NCBI RefSeq assembly: GCF_006475605.1
Contig: NZ_SSBC01000020.1
Span: 1 to 64,000 of the forward strand
Reading direction: 5' to 3'
Length of the DNA: 64,000 nucleotides
From: Asticcacaulis tiandongensis
GTDB lineage: Bacteria; Pseudomonadota; Alphaproteobacteria; Caulobacterales; Caulobacteraceae
A model generated the notes under the pieces. That model saw only the letters and a program-made list of their open reading frames with translations. It ran no database searches and was not told the origin of the DNA. A program made the position numbers and the translations under genes. This document shows positions 16,687 through 24,303 of the stretch, one piece after another (within the stretch, counting starts at the first letter, position 1; each line of letters begins with the position of its first letter).

Positions 16687-18114
16687 ATGACCTCAACCGT
16701 GGGGAAAGTGAATACGGGCCTTGTCATGGGGCTTGCGATTGGTGCGGCTCTGGGCGGGTTGCTCTTCGGTTACGACACGGCGGTGATATCCGGCGCGGTC
16801 GAATCGATTGACCATAATTTCATCACACCGCGCACCGACATGTCGGAAATGGCGCGTAACTCGCTTTCGGGTACGGCCATCGGCATTGCGTTGTGGGGCT
16901 GTGTCGCCGGTTCATTGCTGGCCGGGCCATTGGCCACCGCGATTGGCCGTAAGGCCGGTATGCTGATTGCGGCCTTTTTGTTTTTTGCCTCGTCGATCCT
17001 GTCGGGTTATCCCGAACTGGGGCTGGCACCGATTGGTGGTATGGGCGTTGATGGCCTGACGCCGTTCATGATCTATCGCTTCTTTGGCGGGGTGGCCATT
17101 GGTATGGCCTCACTGATATCCCCGCTTTATATTGCCGAAATCGCGCCTGCCAAGCATCGCGGGCTATTGGTGACCTTTCAGCAGATTGCCATCGTCAGCG
17201 GCATGTTGCTGGTCTATTTCGTCAATATGAAAATTGCCCAGCAGGGCACGGATGAATGGATTCTGGCCACCGGCTGGCGCTGGATGCTGGCCTCGGCCGC
17301 GGTTCCGGCGACTCTGTTCTTCGTGGCGGCCCTGACCATGCCGGATACGCCGCGCTGGTACGTGCTTAAGGGCAAGAATGATAAGGCGGAAAAGCTGCTT
17401 AACCAGCTGAATGGCCCGGAAGCGGCGCAGGAAACCATGCGCGAAATCAAGGGCAGCCTGACGCAGCATTCGGGCAAACTGTTTTCCTTTGGGGCGGCGG
17501 TTATTGTTGTGGGCGTGCTGTTGTCGGTTTTCCAGCAGTTCGTCGGTATCAATGCCGTACTCTATTATGCGCCGCTGATGTTCAAGAACATCGGGTCGGG
17601 GACGGATACGGCCCTGTTGCAGACGGTGATCGTCGGGGCAGCCAATGTGGTGTTCACGCTGGTGGCGACCTTTACGGTTGACCGTTGGGGCCGTAAGCCG
17701 CTTTTGATCCTTGGGGCGATTGTTATGGCGGTGGCCATGCTGGCGCTTGGGGTTCTGTTCCAGCAAAAGCAGGAAGGGACGCTGCTTCTGTATGCGGCCA
17801 TTCTGTATATCGCCGGTTTTGCCCTGTCGTGGGGGCCGGTTGTCTGGGTGCTTCTGTCGGAAATGTTCCCCAACTCAATCAAGGGAACAGCCATGGCTAT
17901 TGCCGTCGCGGCACAATGGATCTCCAACTATATCGTCACCTGGTCATTCAAGGTGGTGGATGGCGACAGTGCGCTGAATGCCGTCTTTAACCACGGTCTG
18001 AACTATTACATCTATGCCGGCTTCTCGGTTCTGGCGGCGATCTTCGTTTGGAAGTTCGTGCCGGAAACCAAGGGTAAAACCCTTGAAGCCATCGAACAGT
18101 TGTGGAAAAAATAA
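16687..18114 (+). CDS. Sugar:proton symporter, MFS sugar porter family
   Basis: Imports a sugar across the inner membrane with protons. The 475-residue protein has about 12 membrane spans and the sugar porter signatures GGLLFGYDTAVISGA (span 1), GRKAGM, IYRFFGGVAIGMAS, PDTPRWYVLKGK after span 6, QQFVGINAVLYYAP in span 7, DRWGRKPLL and PETKGKTLE at the C-terminus. It resembles XylE/GalP-type transporters, so xylose, galactose or glucose are likely substrates, but the exact sugar cannot be read. GGAGG precedes the start. The mutarotase gene downstream and the LacI-like operator upstream fit a sugar-use unit. Confidence 0.92.
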   Translation: MTSTVGKVNTGLVMGLAIGAALGGLLFGYDTAVISGAVESIDHNFITPRTDMSEMARNSLSGTAIGIALWGCVAGSLLAGPLATAIGRKAGMLIAAFLFFASSILSGYPELGLAPIGGMGVDGLTPFMIYRFFGGVAIGMASLISPLYIAEIAPAKHRGLLVTFQQIAIVSGMLLVYFVNMKIAQQGTDEWILATGWRWMLASAAVPATLFFVAALTMPDTPRWYVLKGKNDKAEKLLNQLNGPEAAQETMREIKGSLTQHSGKLFSFGAAVIVVGVLLSVFQQFVGINAVLYYAPLMFKNIGSGTDTALLQTVIVGAANVVFTLVATFTVDRWGRKPLLILGAIVMAVAMLALGVLFQQKQEGTLLLYAAILYIAGFALSWGPVVWVLLSEMFPNSIKGTAMAIAVAAQWISNYIVTWSFKVVDGDSALNAVFNHGLNYYIYAGFSVLAAIFVWKFVPETKGKTLEAIEQLWKK

Positions 18115-18137
18115 GCATCTGGAAAAACAGATCGCAG

Positions 18138-18173
18138 CAGAAGGCGGGGGCGGGACACCGGTTCCGCCTTCTG
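18138..18173 (+). terminator. Hairpin after the sugar transporter
   Basis: CAGAAGGCGG and its exact complement CCGCCTTCTG are separated by 16 bases, 23 bases after the stop codon. No T-run follows, so termination is uncertain; it may protect the mRNA end. Confidence 0.45.
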
Positions 18174-18210
18174 TGTCTGAAATCAGTGGTTTTGGGAGGG
18201 TCGGGTAGAT

Positions 18211-18270
18211 ACCCCACCACCCCCGCTTCGCGGCGGTCCCCCTCCCCATTAAAATGGGGAGGTATGAAAG
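18211..18270. repeat. Intergenic palindromic repeat, family A copy 1
   Basis: ACCCCACCACCCCCGC, a short CG hairpin (CGCTTCGCGG), GTCCCCCTCCCC, then TGGGGAGG. Same layout as six other copies in the window. It ends only 20 bases before the mutarotase start, so it forms part of its leader. Confidence 0.8.
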
Positions 18271-18289
18271 AAAATGCCAGGAGTATGCC

Positions 18290-19135
18290 ATGATCAGCCT
18301 GAGCCATACGCGTGCGCAACTGGAGCTTTTGCCGGAGCTGGGGGGCGCTATAGGACGGTTGACGCACAAGGGGCGTGATATGTTGCGGGTGACGCCAGCG
18401 GGGGCGGACGATGTGCTGCAAACCGCCTGTTTTCCTTTGGTGCCATTTTGTAATCGTATCCGTGACGGACGGTTTGTCTTTGGCGGCAACGAGATCAGGC
18501 TGAAACCTAATCTGGGGGATCATCCGCATACCTTGCATGGGCAGGGCTGGCGGTCGCAATGGTCGGTGACGGAGGCCAGTGCGAGTCGCGCACTGCTGAC
18601 CTATCGTCATCAGGCGGATGAATGGCCGTGGGATTATGAGGCGACGCAGTTGTTTGAACTGGGGGCGCAGGGCTTAAGGGTGTGGCTGAGTGTGCGTAAT
18701 CTCAGTTTGTCGCCGATGCCGGCGGGGCTTGGGTTTCATCCCTATTTTAATCGCACGGACAAGACGCGGTTAAAGGCGCAGGTTAGTGGCGTGTGGTTAT
18801 CGGATGAGGACTGTTTGCCGGTCGAATGGCATGCCGGTCGCTGGCAAAAGGACTGGGGCAATGGCGATAAGGTCAGTCACGACCGCCTGATTGATCACTG
18901 CCATACCGGTTACAGTGGACGGGTGGAAATCAGCGAGGGGCGTAAACCGGTGGTCAGTCTCAGGGCCTCACCGGACTGTGGCTGGCTGCATATCTATGTG
19001 CCGCCAGGAGAGGATTTTTTCTGTGCCGAGCCGGTCAATCATATGCCTGATCCGTTTAATCATGCCAATTCGGGTCTCAGGTGTTTAAGGCCGAATGAGG
19101 TGGCGATGATATGGATGGATCTGCATTTCCATTAG
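18290..19135 (+). CDS. Aldose 1-epimerase (mutarotase) family protein
   Basis: Interconverts alpha and beta forms of hexoses or related sugars. The 281-residue protein shows the family's active-site elements: HTLHGQGW (about residues 82-89), GLGFHPYFNR (about 152-161) and a late acidic region EDFFCAEPVNHMPD with the expected Glu. The ATG at 18290 has GGAG seven bases upstream; the frame extends into the preceding repeat but no signal supports that. It lies downstream of the sugar symporter and probably processes its substrate. The stop codon falls at the very edge of a family D repeat. Confidence 0.88.
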   Translation: MISLSHTRAQLELLPELGGAIGRLTHKGRDMLRVTPAGADDVLQTACFPLVPFCNRIRDGRFVFGGNEIRLKPNLGDHPHTLHGQGWRSQWSVTEASASRALLTYRHQADEWPWDYEATQLFELGAQGLRVWLSVRNLSLSPMPAGLGFHPYFNRTDKTRLKAQVSGVWLSDEDCLPVEWHAGRWQKDWGNGDKVSHDRLIDHCHTGYSGRVEISEGRKPVVSLRASPDCGWLHIYVPPGEDFFCAEPVNHMPDPFNHANSGLRCLRPNEVAMIWMDLHFH

Positions 19136-19278
19136 AGGCGGTTTCAAAAGGTCGTTTTCTGGCCTGCAAAGCCGCATCTTCTGCGCTTCCGATGCTCACG
19201 TACCTTGAGTACGCTGCGCTTCGGTTCTCGAAGATACGTCTTTTCGCCACAGACTCCAATCTTTTGAAACGGCCTCTT
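19135..19278. repeat. Family D long imperfect hairpin element, copy 1
   Basis: The 144-bp element has terminal inverted repeats (GAGGCGGTTTCAAAAG and its near complement at 19261-19276, 15 of 16 matching) and an inner part TACGCTGCGCTT...CGAAGATACGTCTTTT shared with a second copy at 60855-60969. It starts inside the mutarotase stop codon. No open frame is present. It resembles a MITE-like non-coding mobile element. Confidence 0.7.
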
Positions 19279-19351
19279 AGAGGGGCGGGTGATAGCCATT
19301 CAGGCTTTTTAAACATTTGTTCAGTATGTCTGGAAGGGACAATAGTCTCTT

Positions 19352-19771
19352 ATGGATAGACGGATGCGGAAACTCATTGCGACGGGTGCGGCCATTGTGA
19401 CCATGGCGGCGGTAATGGCGGCAGGCGCTGCGGTTGCCGGTCAACGCGTCGTCATTGAGAAGAACCATACCCAGCGGGTGAGCCTGAGCGCTTCGGCGGG
19501 GTCTGTCATTGTCGGAAATCCGGCCATTGCCGATGTCACCGTCGTCGATTCGCGCACAATCTATATTGTCGGCAAGGACTATGGCCGCAGTGCCGTGACG
19601 GTGACCGACCGTTCGGGACGCACCATCTGGGACGGTGATATTTCCGTGGGCACCCCCGTCAAGGGCGGTGTGACCGTCTATAAGGGGCTTAAGGCCACGA
19701 CGGTGATCTGTGCCAATATCTGCTATGAGCAGAACGAAGGCCAGATCAGCGACGGCGGCGCAAGCCAGTAG
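19352..19771 (+). CDS. Exported protein with pilus-assembly/secretin N-terminal domain
   Basis: The 139-residue protein has a signal peptide (residues about 5-30, ending AAVAG) and a single small domain that matches the N-terminal domain of CpaC/RcpA-type pilus secretins: QRVSLSASAGSVIVGNPAIADVTVVDSRTIYIVGKDYGRSAVTV. Such domains bind periplasmic partners in Flp-pilus systems. Here the domain stands alone without a secretin part and no other pilus genes are nearby, so its role is unclear. It may start at 19352 or at the ATG at 19364. Probably periplasmic. Confidence 0.75.
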   Translation: MDRRMRKLIATGAAIVTMAAVMAAGAAVAGQRVVIEKNHTQRVSLSASAGSVIVGNPAIADVTVVDSRTIYIVGKDYGRSAVTVTDRSGRTIWDGDISVGTPVKGGVTVYKGLKATTVICANICYEQNEGQISDGGASQ

Positions 19772-19790
19772 CCGAACCTTTCAGGGAAGA

Positions 19791-19830
19791 ACCCTCACCC
19801 CAGCCCTCTCCCTGAGAGGGAGAGGGAGGA
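19791..19830. repeat. Intergenic palindromic repeat, family B copy 1
   Basis: ACCCTCACCCCAGCCCTCTC followed by a palindrome CCCTCTCCCT/AGGGAGAGGG. This copy overlaps the 3' end of pseF (minus strand), which reads through the palindrome and stops inside the repeat. Confidence 0.85.
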
Positions 19831-20502
19831 AACCGCATAAAGGCGTTCGGCCAGTTCCCAGTCTTCGGGGGTGTCTATGTCCACGACTTCGTGGCGCGGC
19901 AGGATGACCGGTGCGGATTGCGGCCCGTAGACGCTTTCGCCCTTTAGCCATTTATCTGACCAGCCCCAGTAGAATTGTGCGGCATCATGATAGGCCGGTT
20001 CCAGATCCTGAGAACGGGTATTGAGGTGTTCGGGCTGAAACATCGCTACGCCGCCGTCTGCGGTGCGTTTCAGGGCGCGCTGAATGGGGAAGGCGTAGGA
20101 GGTAACGGAAAAGGCGAAGTGTTTTCCCTGAAGGGCGTCCCATCCTTGTTGCAGACGTTCCGGCGTCAGGAAGGGGGCCGTGGCGTAGATGCAGCAGACG
20201 GCCTCGGGGCGTTCATTGTTGTCAGCGAGCCAGCCTATGGCGTGGCGGACAACATCGCTTGTGCCGGTATGATCATCCGAAAGCGTGTCGGGGCGCACAA
20301 AGGGCACTTCGGCTCCGTGGGCGCGGGCGGTTTCCGCAATGGTTGCGTCGTCAGTTGAGACAATGATCCGGTCAAACAGGTTTGAGGTAATCGCGGCTTC
20401 GATGGAGCGGGCGATCAGGGGCCTGCCGTGAAAGGGACGGATGTTCTTGTGCGGGATGCGCTTTGAGCCGCCACGTGCGGGGATGAGGGCAATACGGGTC
20501 AT
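19795..20502 (-). CDS. pseF: Pseudaminic acid cytidylyltransferase (PseF)
   Basis: Activates a nonulosonic acid with CTP to give the CMP-sugar used by glycosyltransferases. The 235-residue protein has the nucleotide-binding start ALIPARGGSKRIPHKNIRPF, then IVSTDDATIAETARAHGAEVPFVRP and DHTGTSDVVRHAIGWL, typical of the PseF/NeuA family and closest in style to PseF. The last eleven residues (SSLSLSGRGLG) are encoded by a family B repeat, an unusual C-terminal extension. The start overlaps the stop of the WbqC-family gene (ATGA), so four genes from 23087 down to here form an operon. pseI and pseG are divergent nearby. Confidence 0.88.
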   Translation of the reverse strand: MTRIALIPARGGSKRIPHKNIRPFHGRPLIARSIEAAITSNLFDRIIVSTDDATIAETARAHGAEVPFVRPDTLSDDHTGTSDVVRHAIGWLADNNERPEAVCCIYATAPFLTPERLQQGWDALQGKHFAFSVTSYAFPIQRALKRTADGGVAMFQPEHLNTRSQDLEPAYHDAAQFYWGWSDKWLKGESVYGPQSAPVILPRHEVVDIDTPEDWELAERLYAVSSLSLSGRGLG

Positions 20503-21206
20503 TGGGGGGCGCCCTCAGTTAGTAAAGCGGCAACCCCGGCAAATCCAATATTCATGACAGCGTCGATGAAGCTCATATAGGGTTCAAAAGTTCCGGCGGT
20601 GGTCTGAAGATAGGGGGCGGGGGGATAGGTGAAATAGTCAACCGGAAGGTTCGCTCTGGCAAACGCCTGTTCTTCCTGCATGTATTCTTTGGACCCAAGG
20701 GGGGAAATATAGTGTCCGGCGTCTGATTTCAGGCAGATTTCCAACAGATGGGCGGAGCGTTTGCCGCCACACTGAAGATCTGATGCTCTGATGAACACGG
20801 GTGATATGCCGAATTTTGCAGCGGCCGTGGCGATCAGGGCAATATTGAGATCAACCAGTCTGGCATTGTTGGAAAATCTGGTCAGAAAATCCTGTATGAA
20901 TGCGTAGCCTTCTGCGAAATAGGCCGCCCGCCGATAGGCCTGAGTTAGGTTGTTGAGATGTGCGCTGCGCCAGTCCGGGCTATCAGCAAGATAAATGCTG
21001 TCAAGCCGGTCGGTTTGCTTGTGTTTTTGCAAGCTGACGCTCAGGGTAATAATATCCTGTCCGGACAGAATGCGATTGCGGGTTTGCCATGACCTGCGCT
21101 CCAGTTGAACGTCATCGAGAAAGACAAATGTGTCCACCTGTTTCATCAGCGCGAAATAGCCCAGATAAGGCAGATAGGTGGGTTGCATGATGGCAATTTG
21201 CTTCAC
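20499..21206 (-). CDS. WbqC-family protein
   Basis: The 235-residue protein matches the WbqC family found in O-antigen and polysaccharide clusters: MKQIAIMQPTYLPYLGYFAL, DTFVFLDDVQLERRSWQTRN and YISPLGSKEYM are the conserved parts. The exact reaction is not settled; acyl or aminoacyl modification of sugars has been proposed for relatives. It starts with GTG one base after the stop of the FAD enzyme and overlaps pseF, so it is tightly bound into this operon and likely acts on the nonulosonic acid or on the glycan that receives it. Confidence 0.85.
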   Translation of the reverse strand: MKQIAIMQPTYLPYLGYFALMKQVDTFVFLDDVQLERRSWQTRNRILSGQDIITLSVSLQKHKQTDRLDSIYLADSPDWRSAHLNNLTQAYRRAAYFAEGYAFIQDFLTRFSNNARLVDLNIALIATAAAKFGISPVFIRASDLQCGGKRSAHLLEICLKSDAGHYISPLGSKEYMQEEQAFARANLPVDYFTYPPAPYLQTTAGTFEPYMSFIDAVMNIGFAGVAALLTEGAPQ

Positions 21207-21207
21207 A

Positions 21208-22446
21208 CTAAACCGCCTGTCCTGCCCACTGTGTCAGGGTTTTTTGTAAACCGGTGTATTTAGCTCCCTTGGCGTAATCCTCCCAGTTTCCGCATAAAAA
21301 GGCAGTGCCGAAACGGTCGGATAGTTTGGATCGCAGACTTTTGAGCGCGCTGATCGTTTCTGTCGAATGATACAGCCAGCGTGCTTGCCGGACAGAGGCG
21401 ATATTTTCACCCATTTGCAGGTCTGCTATGGGGGTGTCATTTATCAGTTCAGATACTTCTGACCTGAGTTCAACCTCGGTTGCGGGTTGCATACATTCAA
21501 GGGTAACGATTTTTGCGGGGCCTGAGGAATAGATGTATAAACGAAAGATGCTGCCGTGGGGCAGAAAACTTTGAAGGTAATAGGGGCTTGTGAGCGAGCT
21601 TTCTGCCAGAAAACTATAAACATAGAAGGTTTTCTGAACAGTTTCGGGTACGGGTATTCCGAGATAGGGAAACAGGGGGAGCGGGTTTACACCCCAGAAT
21701 ACGCTGTCGCCCTTCTTTATAAGGTGCTCGGCTTGCGCAGGACGCAACAGCTTGCGGAATGAACAGGTTATGCCCAGGTGCGTCAGAGTTTCTTCAAGTT
21801 GAGAGAAGAAGGTCAGGAAGCCGTCTGTGGGCAGGTGGGCAATCTGATTTCGGGCGTAACCCCAACTGTTTCGTGGCAAGCCGTAAAGGTCATCATATAA
21901 TGGCGCCTGTGATTTCAAACGGGCAAGATTTGCCGCATCTGCATCCAAAGGAATAAGGCGATTTAAGGCCATGGGGATTACGGCTTCGGCGCTCAAGGTT
22001 ACTGGATCAACATCTACGTGTTTACGGGCAAGGGCCAGCATACGCATAGCTATATTCGGTGGATATTGTGAGAGCCGTTCGTACAGGTTTGCCTGTTTGT
22101 TCGGAAATAGTGTTATGTTCTGGCCGCAGGGGATGACAGGGCCGCCAAAACTATCGGTGTAAAAGGGCTTACCTGTTTCATGTGGGTTAATGGAGCCGAA
22201 CTGATTGGGGAAGGCTGTAAAATCTGATCCGTAGGATTGCAGCAAGGCGAGTTGGGGGTCGGTGGTGTCACCAAAATATAAAGTGCCGGTACGCACTTCG
22301 AATTCGCCGCATAGGGTTGAGCGGGCAACGCCACCAAGGGCTTCGGCACGCTCATAGATTATGGTGTCCCTGTGGCCTGCCTTATGGGCCAACAGGGCAG
22401 CCGTTATGCCGCTTAAGCCGCCGCCCACAATGTGCAGACTGTTCAC
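21208..22446 (-). CDS. FAD-dependent oxidoreductase, UGM/amine-oxidase-like
   Basis: The roughly 412-residue protein begins with a Rossmann FAD-binding motif (LHIVGGGLSGITAALLAHKAG) and an ERAEALGGVARS segment as in UDP-galactopyranose mutases and flavin amine oxidases. The C-terminal YAKGAKYTGLQKT resembles the second FAD-contact region. I prefer the GTG at 22446, which gives a 4-base GTGA overlap with the upstream methyltransferase; an ATG at 22458 is also possible. It sits in the middle of the pseF operon. It could oxidise or isomerise a sugar or another precursor of the surface glycan; the substrate cannot be read from sequence. Confidence 0.75.
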   Translation of the reverse strand: MNSLHIVGGGLSGITAALLAHKAGHRDTIIYERAEALGGVARSTLCGEFEVRTGTLYFGDTTDPQLALLQSYGSDFTAFPNQFGSINPHETGKPFYTDSFGGPVIPCGQNITLFPNKQANLYERLSQYPPNIAMRMLALARKHVDVDPVTLSAEAVIPMALNRLIPLDADAANLARLKSQAPLYDDLYGLPRNSWGYARNQIAHLPTDGFLTFFSQLEETLTHLGITCSFRKLLRPAQAEHLIKKGDSVFWGVNPLPLFPYLGIPVPETVQKTFYVYSFLAESSLTSPYYLQSFLPHGSIFRLYIYSSGPAKIVTLECMQPATEVELRSEVSELINDTPIADLQMGENIASVRQARWLYHSTETISALKSLRSKLSDRFGTAFLCGNWEDYAKGAKYTGLQKTLTQWAGQAV

Positions 22447-23087
22447 GTCTGTCCCCAAAGAACCAGATCGCTGTTGTGCCGGATAATCTCACCATTCTGA
22501 TGATTGTCAAAGTTGACGCGCAAGGCCACCGGAGCAGTAATGCCAAAAGACTGGTGCATGATGGCGAGCAATTCGGCTTCGGTATAGAAGCGATGGTAGA
22601 GGCCTTTTTCACCTGTTTCCGGCGTATCCAGAATGAAACCATTCTCACCGGTTTTTTCGCCGCGCCCATAGCGATAGTCGTCAATGAGACGTGTCCGTAG
22701 AAAAACGTGGGCTTCGGAAGCCATATGAGGCCTTACCTGCTGGCAGAGTGCTTTCAAACCTTTATCGCTAATATAGCACACGACATTGGGCAGTAGGATG
22801 ACATCATAGGGGCCGTCGAGGCAGGCGGACAGGTTGGTATCCGCAGAGGCGTTGTGTAAACGAGCATCAGGCCCCAGATTGTGCCGTGCCATGCTGAGTG
22901 CTTCCGGATCTATATCGATGCCTGTTATGTGCCAGCCGAAGGCTGAGTAAAGCATCAAATTGTTACCGTTCCCGCACCCGATTTCGAGTACTTTGCCAGT
23001 GCGTCGCTGAAGGCCGGATTTGAAGAAATGCCTGATGACGTATTCGTCGGGGAATTTCAGCCCCTGAATGTGCGTAAGTTCCAGCAT
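22443..23087 (-). CDS. SAM-dependent methyltransferase, class I
   Basis: The 214-residue protein has the S-adenosylmethionine-binding motif VLEIGCGNGNNLMLYSAFGW followed by GIDIDPEALSMARHNL and YDVILLPNVVCYI. It lacks membrane spans. As first gene of the pseF operon it probably methylates a sugar, possibly the nonulosonic acid or a neighbouring residue. The start ATG at 23087 has a weak GGAAC upstream. Confidence 0.82.
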   Translation of the reverse strand: MLELTHIQGLKFPDEYVIRHFFKSGLQRRTGKVLEIGCGNGNNLMLYSAFGWHITGIDIDPEALSMARHNLGPDARLHNASADTNLSACLDGPYDVILLPNVVCYISDKGLKALCQQVRPHMASEAHVFLRTRLIDDYRYGRGEKTGENGFILDTPETGEKGLYHRFYTEAELLAIMHQSFGITAPVALRVNFDNHQNGEIIRHNSDLVLWGQT

Positions 23088-23250
23088 ACTTGTTCCGGCG
23101 ATAAGCGTGTTTTCGTCGCGAAGGATGGCCGATTTATGCCTAAGTAATTATTAATATTGTTGGTAATAGTAAGATAATCCAAGAATAATGACCCTTGAGG
23201 CTGGATGCCTGCACCAGCCCGATCAGACCTATATGTATAAGGATATCCTC
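23088..23250. promoter_or_regulatory. Divergent promoter region of the nonulosonate genes
   Basis: The 163 bases between the methyltransferase operon and pseI hold an AT-rich core (TAATTATTAATATTG around 23144-23158) that stands out from the GC-rich surroundings and should contain both promoters. No clear operator was seen. Confidence 0.45.
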
Positions 23251-24303
23251 ATGGCTCAATTCAATGTTGAGGGACGTATTATTGGTGATGGCCAGCCCTG
23301 TTTTATCATCGCCGAGATTGGCGCCAACCATGACGGCGACATGGTCAGGGCCAGAGAGATGATCGGTCAGGCGGCTGAATATGGAGCCGATGCTATTAAG
23401 CTTCAGCTTTATACGGCAGGGGAATTGCTGGCTGACCCCCTACGTGAGGTGACCTATGGGGCCGAAGACAGGCGGGTAACCGATCAGATTGGCACCATGT
23501 TCGACAAGCTGGTGGTGCCCCGTGAAGCGTGTGAAGACCTGTTTGATTATGCGCGTACGCTGGGGTTGATCCCGTTTGCCACGCCATTCAGCCCTGAGGG
23601 GGCGGCGCATCTGGGGGGGATCGGCATGCCGCTGTTTAAGGTGGCGGCATCTGATCTGTGTTATTTCGATATGATCGATGAGATTGCCCGCTGGGGGAAG
23701 CCTACGATTTTATCAGCGGGCAAATGTACGCTGGCTGAGATTGATCTCAGTGTCAGTCATGCGCGCAAGGCAGGCATCAACGGTCTGGGGCTTTTGCATT
23801 GTGTGGCGCAGTATCCGGCCCCGCATGCCGAGATGAAGCTGTCGACTATACCGGTGCTGAAATCGCTATATCCCGATTGTGTGGTGGGGCTTTCGGATCA
23901 TTCGATCGGCATAGCTTCGGCGCTTGGGGCGGTGGCGTTAGGTGCGAAAATCATCGAAAAGCATGTCACCTATGATAAGGACGCGCCGGGGCCGGATCAC
24001 TGGTTCAGCGCTGATCCGGCGGAAATGGCGCTTTTGGTGCGTGAAGTGCGGGCACTGGAAGCGGCCTTGCCCGGTGTGCGTCAGGGGGTGCTTGAGTGCG
24101 AGTTGAGTGAACGCCAGACCTCCGTGCGGTCTCTGGTGACGGCGCGGGCGCTTAAGGCCGGTGAGGTGGTGACCAGAGCTGATCTTAAAGCGGTGCGGCC
24201 CGGCACCGGTATCCATCCGGCGGATCAGGAGAAGATCATCGGATTGCGGGTGCCGCGCGATCTGGCGGCCAATCACGTCTTAAGCTGGGCGGATTTCAAA
24301 TAA
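23251..24303 (+). CDS. pseI: Pseudaminic acid / nonulosonate synthase (PseI/NeuB family)
   Basis: Condenses a hexose derivative with phosphoenolpyruvate to form a nine-carbon acid. The 350-residue protein has the NeuB barrel (FIIAEIGANHDGDMVRAREMI, ADAIKLQLYTAGEL, FKVAASDL, LGLLHCVAQYPAP, GLSDHSIGIAS, IIEKHVTYDKDAPGPDHWFS) and a C-terminal SAF antifreeze-like domain (RSLVTARALKAGEVVTRADL). The ATG at 23251 follows AAGGATATCCTC. It is divergent from the pseF operon and joined to pseG by a one-base overlap. Pairing with PseG and PseF favours pseudaminic acid over sialic acid. Confidence 0.9.
   Translation: MAQFNVEGRIIGDGQPCFIIAEIGANHDGDMVRAREMIGQAAEYGADAIKLQLYTAGELLADPLREVTYGAEDRRVTDQIGTMFDKLVVPREACEDLFDYARTLGLIPFATPFSPEGAAHLGGIGMPLFKVAASDLCYFDMIDEIARWGKPTILSAGKCTLAEIDLSVSHARKAGINGLGLLHCVAQYPAPHAEMKLSTIPVLKSLYPDCVVGLSDHSIGIASALGAVALGAKIIEKHVTYDKDAPGPDHWFSADPAEMALLVREVRALEAALPGVRQGVLECELSERQTSVRSLVTARALKAGEVVTRADLKAVRPGTGIHPADQEKIIGLRVPRDLAANHVLSWADFK

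Noticed and set aside
16026-16727. 233-codon minus-strand frame spanning the truA end and the intergenic region
   Set aside because: It crosses a palindromic repeat and two transcription units and contains no recognisable domain.
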